Of a stretch of DNA of 35,632 bases, positions 19,035 to 26,331 are shown in pieces. The notes beneath the pieces are model-generated. The model was not told the DNA's origin. It worked only from the letters and a program-made list of their open reading frames with translations, and ran no database searches. The position numbers were made by a program, and so were the translations under genes. The DNA comes from Rhodocyclaceae bacterium (GTDB lineage: Bacteria > Pseudomonadota > Gammaproteobacteria > Burkholderiales > Rhodocyclaceae). How positions within the stretch are numbered: position 1 is the first letter of the stretch; the number at the start of each line of letters is the position of its first letter. Location of the stretch: assembly GCA_028714035.1 (NCBI GenBank), contig JAQTNA010000040.1:1-35632 (forward strand), given 5' to 3'.

Positions 19035-19445
19035 TCACTTTTTCAGAATGTACGAGTCGAACAGGTGGATGCCTCGCCCAAGTTCTGTCTCGGTGACGAA
19101 AACCTGAAGCGTCTGCCCCCCACCCTCGGGGGTGCAGGCAATCTGAGCACAGGTCTTGTTCAGGCTCTGGCACTGGCCAATCACGATGCTGTCCAGGTTG
19201 TAGCCAAGGTCGGTCACCAGCCCGTTGTCTGACACCCGCACTGCGCGCATCCGACACTTCGTGCCGGCCCTGTCGAATGACACGGTCACGACGGTACCTT
19301 GTTGCTGGCCGCCACGGTAGTCAATATCCGTGTACTCGTAGGCTGTGTCGGATATGGCTTTCCTGACCTTGGCTTCGTCGAAAACTCCCCCACCACAACC
19401 CGACAGCACACCCGCCACCAGGATTGCAATAACGCCACTACGCAT
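19035..19445 (-). CDS. Small predicted lipoprotein of unknown function
   Basis: 136 residues. The N-terminus MRSGVIAILVAGVLSGCGGG has a hydrophobic core and a lipobox (LSGC), so lipidation at Cys17 and membrane anchoring are likely; the +2 glycine favours the outer membrane. The mature part contains four more cysteines (two in KTCAQIACTPEGGG), which could form disulphides in the periplasm. No family recognised. It is transcribed towards nrdJ, ends about 170 bases from the nrdJ hairpin, and has no close partner gene. Confidence 0.65.
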   Translation of the reverse strand: MRSGVIAILVAGVLSGCGGGVFDEAKVRKAISDTAYEYTDIDYRGGQQQGTVVTVSFDRAGTKCRMRAVRVSDNGLVTDLGYNLDSIVIGQCQSLNKTCAQIACTPEGGGQTLQVFVTETELGRGIHLFDSYILKK

Positions 19446-19906
19446 ATTCGGCCACCAGTTTGTCTATTCGGCCCCTCAGGGCATTCATGATGCGAACTGT
19501 CGGTACCATCTCCCCGCTCCCGGGGCACCCCGCTAGAAAAACGGATCAGGATGCCGTGTCCAGTTCGTGGCTATTTCGACAATACTCAGGAATTCTTGAG
19601 CCCTGGGCCCGGACCGATTGCGCAACAATCCACCGGCGTTCCCCGGATTGAACCACGGGAGAACGTTCCTTTGGCGTGCGTTGATGCCGGGACTTCAGAT
19701 CACATGGCGTACCATGTCGGGCATCGTCGGTGCGGCGGCTACCGGCGCCCGACAGGCCCCGCCACGACCGCCCCGTGCCGATTGATCATCCCGTGCATCC
19801 GACCGCGACGCCCCCTCTCTTAGCCTACTTCCCGGCCATCGTCTGCGTGGTCTGCGACTCGCCGGTTGATGCGCTGATCGCCCTTTGCGTGCGGCGGGAA
19901 GAGGCG
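19446..19906. other. Intergenic region without a clear gene
   Basis: 461 bases. Small symmetric elements are visible: CTCAGGAATTCTTGAG near 19585 (14 of 16 bases symmetric) and ACATGG-CGTA-CCATGT at 19702-19717 (perfect 6-base arms), which could be a regulator site for the following small gene. The plus-strand frame of that gene stays open back to 19730 but loses protein-like composition. I see no promoter I would defend. Confidence 0.4.
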
Positions 19907-20134
19907 ATGAGGCTGGTTGCCGCCTCATGGGCGGGCGGCGGGGCCGAGTGCATCGTCGCGACCCTTCACGGCGGCCGGACGATTGCCGTATTGCGCACCC
20001 CGGAAGGGCGCTGGGCGGCGTGCAACGCGTTTCTGGACGAGTTCTTTGCCACGCCGCAGGCGGCCGGAAGAAGGCTCGCCGAGTTGCTCAGACGCGGCCG
20101 CCACGGCTATGTCGGCCACGTCCGGCGCGAGTGA
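19907..20134 (+). CDS. Hypothetical small protein, 75 residues
   Basis: The ATG at 19907 is preceded by GGGAAGAGG. The peptide looks globular: MRLVAASWAGGG, a beta-rich stretch (CIVATLHGGRTIAVLRTPEG), then an amphipathic helix pair (ACNAFLDEFFATPQAAGRR and LAELLRR). The frame could extend upstream to a GTG at 19889 or 19730. No family recognised and no partner gene. It ends 10 bases before the mobile element at 20145. Confidence 0.45.
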   Translation: MRLVAASWAGGGAECIVATLHGGRTIAVLRTPEGRWAACNAFLDEFFATPQAAGRRLAELLRRGRHGYVGHVRRE

Positions 20135-20144
20135 GGCCCGCCCC

Positions 20145-20312
20145 CTAGGAGCCTGTCGGACTTAAAGGAAATCGGCTGCAAATCCGTCTGACCGGTCCAT
20201 ATTTCGCCGCTTTTTTGGGCAATAGAACAACTATTGCCCGGCAAAATCGCCAAAATCTGTCCTCGCCCAGCCGAATTTTCGCTTCGATTCTTCAAATCCG
20301 ACAGGCTCCTAG
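20145..20312. mobile_element. Miniature inverted-repeat element (MITE-like), about 160 bp
   Basis: The ends are CTAG-GAGCCTGTCGGACTT (from 20145) and the mirror image AAATCCGACAGGCTC-CTAG (to 20312). The inverted repeat is perfect for 12 bases after CTAG and continues imperfectly to about 27. CTAG on both sides (20145-20148, 20309-20312) looks like a 4-base target duplication, leaving a 160-base element at 20149-20308. It encodes no protein. Inside is a second perfect inverted repeat, GGGCAATAG-AACAA-CTATTGCCC (20217-20239), next to six T residues. It would have to be moved by a transposase from a full-length relative elsewhere; I do not assign an IS family. The right CTAG supplies the rmuC stop codon. 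Confidence 0.75.
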
Positions 20313-21742
20313 CCTTCCTCGCTTCCCTCTTCCAGCCGGGCCTTGGTCTGATCACCCAGGTCTTCCAGTTGCACCTTCTCGATGCGGCTGAACTGGCTGG
20401 AAATCTTCTTGCTGGAGACATGCACCTCCTGGGCGTCCTCGTGGGCCTGGCGGATGTGGTTGGTGAGCTTTTGCATGCGTTCGTCGAAGCGGCCGAAGTC
20501 CTTGGCCAGCTTGCCCAGGGCTTCCTTGATGACGTGGATCTGCTTCTTCGTCTCCACGTCCTTCATCACGGCGCGGGCCGTATTGAGGATGGCCATGAGG
20601 GTGGTGGGCGAGACGATCCATACCCGCTTCTGCTGGGCGTAGCTCACCACCTCGGCATGATAGGCGTGGATCTCGGCGAACACCGCCTCCGCCGGCACGA
20701 ACATCACCGCGCCGTCGGAAGTCACGTTGGGAATCAGGTACTTGGAGGCGATGTCGTCCACGTGCCGGCGCACGTCGGCGCGGAAGGCGCTCTGGGCCAG
20801 GCGCCGCTCGGCTTCCGTCAAGCCGATCTCGAACATGCGCTGGTAGTTCTCCAGGGGGAACTTGGAATCCACCGCCACCAGGCCCGTGGGCTCGGGCAAC
20901 TTGAGCACGCAGTCGGCCCGGGTGTTGTTGGGCAGCACGTACTGGAATTCAAAAGCGTCCGGCGGCAGCATGTTCTTCACCAGCGCTTCCAGTTGCACTT
21001 CGCCGAAGGCGCCCCGGGAGCGCTTGTCGCCCAGCAGTTCCTGGAGCGACACGACGTTGGTGGTGAGGCTCTCGATTTTCTTCTGCGCCTCGTCTATCGT
21101 GGCCAGGCGCGACATGACGGAAACGAAGGTCTCGTTGGTCTTCCTGAAGCCTTCGTCCAGGCGCTCGCTCACCTTGCCGCCTATGAGTTCCAGGCGCTCG
21201 TCCACCGTCTTCGTGAGGGCGGCGATGCGCTCCGCGAGCTGTTTCGAGGCGTCGTTCAGCCCGGCTTGCAGCAGTTCCCGGTCGGCCCGGCCGTGCTCCG
21301 AGAGCGCCTTGATGGTCTGTTCCAGCATCTCGGCCCTCAAGGCTTCCCGGCCAAAGCGCTCGTCGGAAGCCAGTTGGGTGAGGCGTGAGACCACGTCCTC
21401 CCGCTGAGCCGCCAGTTGCTCCAGTACCGCGATGCGTAAGCCGGAAAGCCCTTCCCGGGTCTGGTGCAGTTCCTCCGCCACCAGCCGGCGCAGGCGCTCC
21501 GCCGCGTCCAGGCTCTGGGCCGAGAGCCGCTCACCCTGCTTCGCCAGGCCGTCGTGCAGGTCTCCCAGCATGGCCCGGTGCCGGGCCTCCAGCATGGGCG
21601 CCAGATGTTCCGTCATGCGCTCGGGCAACCCCTCCTGCTCCCGCGCCAGGGTCTGGAACCGGGTGCCGAGCCAGAACACGGCGGCCGCGAGAATGACGAG
21701 GGCGACCAGAAGAAGAACGAGCAACAGGAGTTCAAGGGGCAT
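20309..21742 (-). CDS. rmuC: DNA recombination protein RmuC
   Basis: Membrane-anchored putative nuclease-like protein that limits recombination at inverted repeats (known for E. coli RmuC). 477 residues. It has an N-terminal membrane helix (ELLLLVLLLVALVILAAAVF) and a long coiled coil to about residue 240 (ERLSAQSLDAAERLRRL). The conserved RmuC core at about 245-400 follows, with GAFGEVQLEALVKNML and VAVDSKFPLENY, which resemble a PD-(D/E)XK-type active site, then a C-terminal helix region (MQKLTNHIRQAHED). The stop codon TAG lies inside the CTAG at the edge of the mobile element. If CTAG is a target duplication, the stop is unchanged by the insertion. The ATG at 21742 is the only sensible start before the helix. 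Confidence 0.94.
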   Translation of the reverse strand: MPLELLLLVLLLVALVILAAAVFWLGTRFQTLAREQEGLPERMTEHLAPMLEARHRAMLGDLHDGLAKQGERLSAQSLDAAERLRRLVAEELHQTREGLSGLRIAVLEQLAAQREDVVSRLTQLASDERFGREALRAEMLEQTIKALSEHGRADRELLQAGLNDASKQLAERIAALTKTVDERLELIGGKVSERLDEGFRKTNETFVSVMSRLATIDEAQKKIESLTTNVVSLQELLGDKRSRGAFGEVQLEALVKNMLPPDAFEFQYVLPNNTRADCVLKLPEPTGLVAVDSKFPLENYQRMFEIGLTEAERRLAQSAFRADVRRHVDDIASKYLIPNVTSDGAVMFVPAEAVFAEIHAYHAEVVSYAQQKRVWIVSPTTLMAILNTARAVMKDVETKKQIHVIKEALGKLAKDFGRFDERMQKLTNHIRQAHEDAQEVHVSSKKISSQFSRIEKVQLEDLGDQTKARLEEGSEEG

Positions 21743-21811
21743 GGAAAGGGCGCCGAAATGGATTGCGGCAAGTATAACGGCAACAACATGATCCGCCGCA
21801 CCACTCCGGTG

Positions 21812-21839
21812 TTGCGATGCCGAATTATCGTGCTATAGT
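21812..21839 (+). promoter_or_regulatory. Promoter of the toxin-antitoxin pair
   Basis: TTGCGA (21812-21817) and TATAGT (21834-21839) are separated by 16 bases, followed by AGGAG and the antitoxin ATG at 21870. AbrB-like antitoxins usually repress their own promoter; whether that holds here is inference. Confidence 0.6.
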
Positions 21840-21869
21840 GCATTCGTGCCGTAACAACAGGAGATTATC

Positions 21870-22148
21870 ATGGTAGCCTTAGCCACCCAAGCCAGTGTAA
21901 AAGTGATCGGTGCCAACGGGCAAATCTCGCTCGGCAAGCAATTTGCCGGACGGCAGGTGTTGGTGGAGGAGAAGGAGCCGGGTGTCTGGCTGGTGCGCAC
22001 CGCCACCGTCGTTCCCGACAACGAACGCTGGCTGCACCAGGCGCAGGCGGGCACCGACCTGCAAAATGCCCTGACCTGGTCCCAGACCAACCCACCCGCC
22101 GATGCCGACGCCGATGCCCTGCTGGAGAGGTTGAATGGCACGGACTGA
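21870..22148 (+). CDS. Antitoxin with AbrB/MazE-like DNA-binding domain
   Basis: 92 residues with AGGAG 6-7 bases before the ATG. The N-terminal part has the swapped-hairpin AbrB/SpoVT pattern (VKVIGANGQISLGKQFAGRQ then VLVEEKEPGVWLV), used to bind DNA as a dimer. The C-terminal part is acidic and proline-rich (TNPPADADADALLERLNG), as expected for a flexible segment that wraps the toxin. It overlaps the next gene by 14 bases. Small size, coupling and the toxin-like neighbour support a type II toxin-antitoxin module. Confidence 0.75.
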   Translation: MVALATQASVKVIGANGQISLGKQFAGRQVLVEEKEPGVWLVRTATVVPDNERWLHQAQAGTDLQNALTWSQTNPPADADADALLERLNGTD

Positions 22149-22461
22149 TCCGGATGCAGCGGTCAGGCTGGATCTGAACAATCCGGTATTTCAGGAAAAC
22201 CTGCTGACGCTGGAAAAGCCCGAGCGCCTTGCCGCCCTGGACACTCTGGGCAAGTTGCGGCGCATGACCTGGAATCAGGTGCACCGGGATCAGGGTCTGA
22301 AGTGGGAGAAGATCGTCAGCGTCAAGCCCCCTCCCGGCATAGACGCCATCTATTCCCTGCGCATCACCCGATCGCGCCGAGCGACCGCCTACCGCGAAGG
22401 CGATTTCATCCGCCTGCTGACCATCGCCGCCGATCACGACGAAGCCTATGGCAGGAAATAG
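22135..22461 (+). CDS. RelE/ParE-superfamily toxin
   Basis: 108 residues. The ATG at 22135 lies within the antitoxin's last codons and follows GGAGAGG. The C-terminal half fits the RelE-like fold: helix LRRMTWNQVHRDQGLKWEKI, then strands IYSLRITRSRRATAYREGDF and IRLLTIAADHDEAYGRK with the basic residues that contact RNA in ribosome-dependent toxins. Likely an mRNA-cleaving toxin of a type II module; the target is inferred from the fold only. It is convergent with pepD, 16 bases apart. Confidence 0.72.
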   Translation: MARTDPDAAVRLDLNNPVFQENLLTLEKPERLAALDTLGKLRRMTWNQVHRDQGLKWEKIVSVKPPPGIDAIYSLRITRSRRATAYREGDFIRLLTIAADHDEAYGRK

Positions 22462-22477
22462 TCTTACGTAGACCCGC

Positions 22478-23980
22478 CTACGACGAAACTTCTTCCAGCA
22501 CCGCCTTCAGCAGATGCCAGGTGCGCCCCACGGAGGCCACTTCCACCGCCTCACCGGGGGCGTGGGGGCTCCTGATGGTGGGACCGAGGGAAACCATGTC
22601 CAGGCCGGGATATTTCGCCCCGATGAGGCCGCACTCCAGGCCGGCGTGGATGACCATCACCCTCGCCTCGCCGCCGAACTCCCGCCGGTACACCGACTGG
22701 CACAGCCCCAGGAGGGCGGACGAGGGGTCGGGGGTCCAGGCCGGGTAGGGCCCGAGTTTCTCCGCCCGGGTGCCGGAGAGGGCAAACAGGCTCACGATCT
22801 CGTTCGCCAGTGAGTCGGAGGCGTCGTCCAGCAGCGAGCGGACCATGAAGGTCGCGGCACCGCCCTCCGGCCCCAGGTCCACCACCCCCAGGTTGTCCGA
22901 GGTCTCCACCACGCCCGGAACGCTGAGGCTCCTGCGCTTCACCCCGTGGGGCGCGGCGTGCAGGGTGGCCAGCCAGACCGCCTGCTCCGACGCCGAAAGC
23001 ACGCGCCGGGCTTCGGCCGGCGTCGCCGCCAGGGTCAAGCCCTCGTCCACGCCCCTCAGCTCCTTTCGCAGCCGGTCCTGCCACGCTTCGAGGACGGGCA
23101 CGGGATCGCACCCGGCCGGCAGGGCCAGGGTGGCAAAGGCCTCCCGTGGCAGGGCATTCCGGGCGGTGCCGCCCTGCAAGTCGGCGAGGCGCAAGGGATG
23201 CCGGCTCTCCAGGTCGCGCAGCACCCGTACCAGGAGCTTGATGGCGTTGCCCCGCTCCTCGTGGATATCCACCCCCGAGTGGCCGCCGCGCAGGCCGGTC
23301 AGGGCGACGCGCCAGACCACAAAGCCCTCGGGCACCGGCTCGGCTGTTCCGGGCCGACTGGCCACCACGTCCATGCCCCCGGCGCAGCCCAGGTAGAGTT
23401 CGCCCCAGGCCTCCGTGTCCAGGTTGAGCATCAGCCGGCCTTGCAGCCATCCGGCTTCCAGCCTCCGGGCCCCGCCCATGCCGGCCTCCTCGTCCACGGT
23501 GAATAGCGCCTCGATCGGGCCATGGGTCAGCCCCCCGTCCTCCAGCACCGCCAGGGCCAGCGCCACGCCCATGCCGTTGTCCGCCCCCAGGGTCGTCTCC
23601 TCCGCCAGGAGCCAGCCATCCCGCAGCACCGGCCGGATGGGATCACGGGAGAAGTCGTGGGAACTGCCGCTGTTCTTCTGGCACACCATGTCCAGGTGGG
23701 ATTGCAGGACCACGCCCGGCTTCTGTTCCCGGCCCGGCCCGGCGGGCTTGCGGATGAGCAGGTTCCCCGCCCCGTCCACGGACGAGTCCAGCCCCCGCTC
23801 CCGGGCCCAGCGAATCAGGTAGTCGCGCAATTGCCCCTCCTCCTTGGAGCGCCGCGGAATCCGGCACAGGGTGGCAAAATGCGCCCAGACGGGAGCGGGT
23901 TCGAGACTGGAATGGTCTGGGAATCGGGCGGGCATCATCCGGTAGATCCATGGGCAAGAATGGAAAACGGGGCGGCGCAT
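22478..23980 (-). CDS. pepD: Aminoacyl-histidine dipeptidase (PepD, M20 family)
   Basis: Cytosolic zinc dipeptidase of broad specificity. 500 residues from the ATG at 23980, chosen for the strong GGAGGA ribosome site 5-6 bases upstream. Starts at 23938 or 23935 would give a protein nearer the usual 485. Family N-terminus: PVWAHFATLCRIPRRSKEEG. Metal ligands and catalytic residues are in place: SHLDMV (His, Asp), GADNGMGVALA (bridging Asp), DEEAGMGGA (catalytic Glu and ligand Glu), NLDTEAWGE, and HAGLECGLIG near the C-terminus. The lid domain is present (GGHSGVDIHEERGNA, ARNALPREA). A single gene, divergent from the lysozyme-like gene downstream. Confidence 0.94.
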   Translation of the reverse strand: MRRPVFHSCPWIYRMMPARFPDHSSLEPAPVWAHFATLCRIPRRSKEEGQLRDYLIRWARERGLDSSVDGAGNLLIRKPAGPGREQKPGVVLQSHLDMVCQKNSGSSHDFSRDPIRPVLRDGWLLAEETTLGADNGMGVALALAVLEDGGLTHGPIEALFTVDEEAGMGGARRLEAGWLQGRLMLNLDTEAWGELYLGCAGGMDVVASRPGTAEPVPEGFVVWRVALTGLRGGHSGVDIHEERGNAIKLLVRVLRDLESRHPLRLADLQGGTARNALPREAFATLALPAGCDPVPVLEAWQDRLRKELRGVDEGLTLAATPAEARRVLSASEQAVWLATLHAAPHGVKRRSLSVPGVVETSDNLGVVDLGPEGGAATFMVRSLLDDASDSLANEIVSLFALSGTRAEKLGPYPAWTPDPSSALLGLCQSVYRREFGGEARVMVIHAGLECGLIGAKYPGLDMVSLGPTIRSPHAPGEAVEVASVGRTWHLLKAVLEEVSS

Positions 23981-24176
23981 GAGTCCTCCCCCCATGGAGC
24001 ACGCGACGGCTTGCTCCAGGCGCCCAATGGTAATGGAAACCCGCGTTCAGGGAGCGTCGGCGCCGGGAAAAAGCCGTCGGGGACGAGGTGGACATCTCAT
24101 CCGCCTGCCTCTATGCTTACCGACTTCCAGCGCGGTTCGCCTGGAACGACCGGGCGACTTAACGGAGGTGAACGTC

Positions 24177-25301
24177 ATGGTGGACTTCAGAAGGCCGGGG
24201 CCCGTCTGCTCCTACGGCAATCCGGTGGACATTGATGATGGCACGCTGTCGCGCTGCGCCAGCCAACTGCCGGGAATCCTTCAGCCTGATCTGTTCTGCC
24301 TCAACGCGAAGCCGGAAATCCGGTTCGATCGCCCGGTCTCCGGACAGACATTCCAGATAGATGCCAGCGATCCCGCAACCCCGCGCATCAGGGTCGAGGC
24401 ACGCATTGCGGGCGTTTACCCGGACCCCTCCAGCCGCGCCGAATTCGGTTGGCGGGCGCAGGTGCGCTTCGATTCGTCCGACTGCCCCAACGGCGAAAAG
24501 ATCTCCGGCGATTCCCGCACCACCGCCACGGAAGTTCTGCAGGGATCCTCGCAGGGCGGCGTTTTTACCCTGGACTTTCAGTCTCTGTCCGGCGGCGAAC
24601 TCGATCTGAGCGTTTTCGTGCAGCTGTCCGGGCGCCAGATCACGGGTACCCTGACCGGGGTCCGCATCGAGGGAGCGAACCCTACGGCGGCGGATATCAA
24701 GGGTGTCCTGTCCGAAAAGATCGTCTGGCGCATCATCCAGCAGGAATCCCGGGCCAAGCAGTTCATCCGCGCCCCCGACGCGGGAGGCGCCCTGTATCCC
24801 TATTTCAGCGAAGATCACCTGCTGGGAGTCGGCCTCGGACAGATCACCAACCCGCCGCCGACCACGGAGGAAATGTGGGACTGGAAGCAGAACGTCAAGG
24901 CGGCGGAGCGGAAATATCGCGCCGGCAAGGGATCGGCCCAACGCTATCCCCAGCACTGCCGGGACAGCGCCCGGTTCAAGGATCTGGTGAAGGACCTCAA
25001 CGATCGTCGCCGGGCCACGGCCCTCCCCCCGGTCCAGGTGGAGTTGCCCGATTTCACCACTACCCAGCTCGAGCGGGCCGCGGTTCGGGCCTACAACGGC
25101 TGCGCCGGGCGTGACAATCTGGGCCACAGCTACCTGCATGAATACCGCGTGGCGCTCGATGCCAATGGCCGCCTCGTGGTGGACCTGCCACCCGGCGCGA
25201 CAACCGCGACGGCGACCTGGGAGGTGGTCCCCCTGCGCGACCGCCCCTCGGGCATCGGCGATCCGGACTATGTCAATCATGTCTACGCCCAGCCTGCCTG
25301 A
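24177..25301 (+). CDS. Protein with a lysozyme/transglycosylase-like domain, no signal peptide
   Basis: 374 residues from the ATG at 24177, which has GGAGG 9 bases upstream. The frame is open further back, but that part overlaps the pepD start and is not protein-like. Residues 1-75 are cysteine-containing and unassigned. About 75-170 is beta-rich and may be an Ig-like fold (LDFQSLSGGELDLSVFVQLS). About 180-330 resembles the lytic transglycosylase/lysozyme fold: VWRIIQQESR with likely catalytic Glu190, GVGLGQITNPPPTTEEMWDW, KQNVKAAERKY, and AAVRAYNGC. Such domains cleave peptidoglycan. With no signal peptide, export would need a dedicated secretion system or phage-type lysis. The next gene encodes an exported protein 40 bases downstream, an arrangement seen for secreted wall-attacking effectors and their periplasmic immunity proteins. 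That role is inference. Confidence 0.65.
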   Translation: MVDFRRPGPVCSYGNPVDIDDGTLSRCASQLPGILQPDLFCLNAKPEIRFDRPVSGQTFQIDASDPATPRIRVEARIAGVYPDPSSRAEFGWRAQVRFDSSDCPNGEKISGDSRTTATEVLQGSSQGGVFTLDFQSLSGGELDLSVFVQLSGRQITGTLTGVRIEGANPTAADIKGVLSEKIVWRIIQQESRAKQFIRAPDAGGALYPYFSEDHLLGVGLGQITNPPPTTEEMWDWKQNVKAAERKYRAGKGSAQRYPQHCRDSARFKDLVKDLNDRRRATALPPVQVELPDFTTTQLERAAVRAYNGCAGRDNLGHSYLHEYRVALDANGRLVVDLPPGATTATATWEVVPLRDRPSGIGDPDYVNHVYAQPA

Positions 25302-25341
25302 TGAAACGCCTCGAGCCCAGCGCCTCGGGCGACCTCCCGCC

Positions 25342-26283
25342 ATGATCCGCGGCTTCCCCATGTTCCGGCGGTCGCCCTGGTTACTGGTCGCACTGTGGCT
25401 GACTTGGCCGAGCGCGGGCGCCGCCCAGATTGCGGCGGGGGCCGACGAGACCCTGTACCTCGTGGATTGCGCCGGGTATGTCGCCTCGGTTCGCCTGAAT
25501 CACCCCGCCCTGGATTATCGCCGCTCCATCCGGGAGGCCCTGCCCGAGACGGCGCCGGGAAATTCGGCCTGCATGACGGAAAATCCGTCATTCGGTGACG
25601 GCATGCTGACCGTGGATGTCCTCACCGACGCGCCGCCGGACCCGGAGGATGCGCGCTACACGACGATCATGCTGCCCCTGCGCGGAGGGCCGCCGAAACG
25701 GGTCTCTCCGCCCCATCGCCTGGAAACCCGGCCGGCCCTGCGCGGCCTCCTGGAACGGGCCATGGCGACGGATCAAGGGGCGGCCCTGCGGCCCTTCAGC
25801 CGGCGCGCCGCGGATGGCAGCGGAGGTGACATGCTGCTGGCGGACGAGGCTGGGTTCTCGGGCACGACCGGACTGGCACGCCTGGATGCGTCCGACGAGG
25901 GCTCCACGGCATTTGCAACCCTGGACCAGGCCAAGGGAACGGTTCGCGTCGTGACCGGCGCCCCCCGCGCCCGCGCCGGCAACCTGTTTCTCTCACCGGG
26001 AGGAAGGGCCGTTTTGGTGGAGGAAATGAGCAACGCGGATGCCGCCGGGGAGGCGACGCGGACATCCCGCGTCGTGCTGTTCGACATGCAGAGCGGCAAG
26101 CCCGTGACGGATACCGTTCTGCCGCTCCTGGCGCGGAAGGACGTGCGGGTGCTGTGCGTTTCCGACCGGGGCACCATGGTGTTCGGCTCGACTCAGCGCC
26201 GGCGAATCTGGATCGCCCGCCACGGCGAACTCCTGTCCGTCAAGGTACCCAACGACGCTTCGTCCCGTTGCGGCTTCGAGTGA
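25342..26283 (+). CDS. Exported protein of unknown function, partner of the lysozyme-like protein
   Basis: 313 residues from the ATG at 25342; an ATG at 25360 is an equal candidate, and neither has a strong ribosome site. The N-terminus is a clear signal peptide (MFRRSPWLLVALWLTWPSAG, with cleavage after the following AA region). The mature part is mostly beta-strand-like with two distant cysteine pairs (VDCAGYVASV, SACMTENPSF, VLCVSDRG, SRCGFE). It has repeated hydrophobic-strand/turn units reminiscent of a beta-propeller (NLFLSPGGRAVLVEEM, RVVLFDMQSGKPV). No family recognised. The short gap to the upstream gene suggests one transcript, so a periplasmic inhibitor of the lysozyme-like protein is a reasonable hypothesis. 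Confidence 0.6.
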   Translation: MIRGFPMFRRSPWLLVALWLTWPSAGAAQIAAGADETLYLVDCAGYVASVRLNHPALDYRRSIREALPETAPGNSACMTENPSFGDGMLTVDVLTDAPPDPEDARYTTIMLPLRGGPPKRVSPPHRLETRPALRGLLERAMATDQGAALRPFSRRAADGSGGDMLLADEAGFSGTTGLARLDASDEGSTAFATLDQAKGTVRVVTGAPRARAGNLFLSPGGRAVLVEEMSNADAAGEATRTSRVVLFDMQSGKPVTDTVLPLLARKDVRVLCVSDRGTMVFGSTQRRRIWIARHGELLSVKVPNDASSRCGFE

Positions 26284-26331
26284 AGCGGCGTGGGCCGGCA
26301 TCGGCGGCGCCCGTCCCCGGTGGCGCGCCCT

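Noticed and set aside
20211-20239. Intrinsic terminator inside the MITE
   Set aside because: The 9-base-pair hairpin has its T run on the 5' side on the plus strand and an A run behind it on the minus strand, so it fits a terminator in neither direction.
24156-25361. Long antisense frame over the lysozyme-like gene
   Set aside because: No motif, and the sense strand has a ribosome site and a coherent domain pattern.
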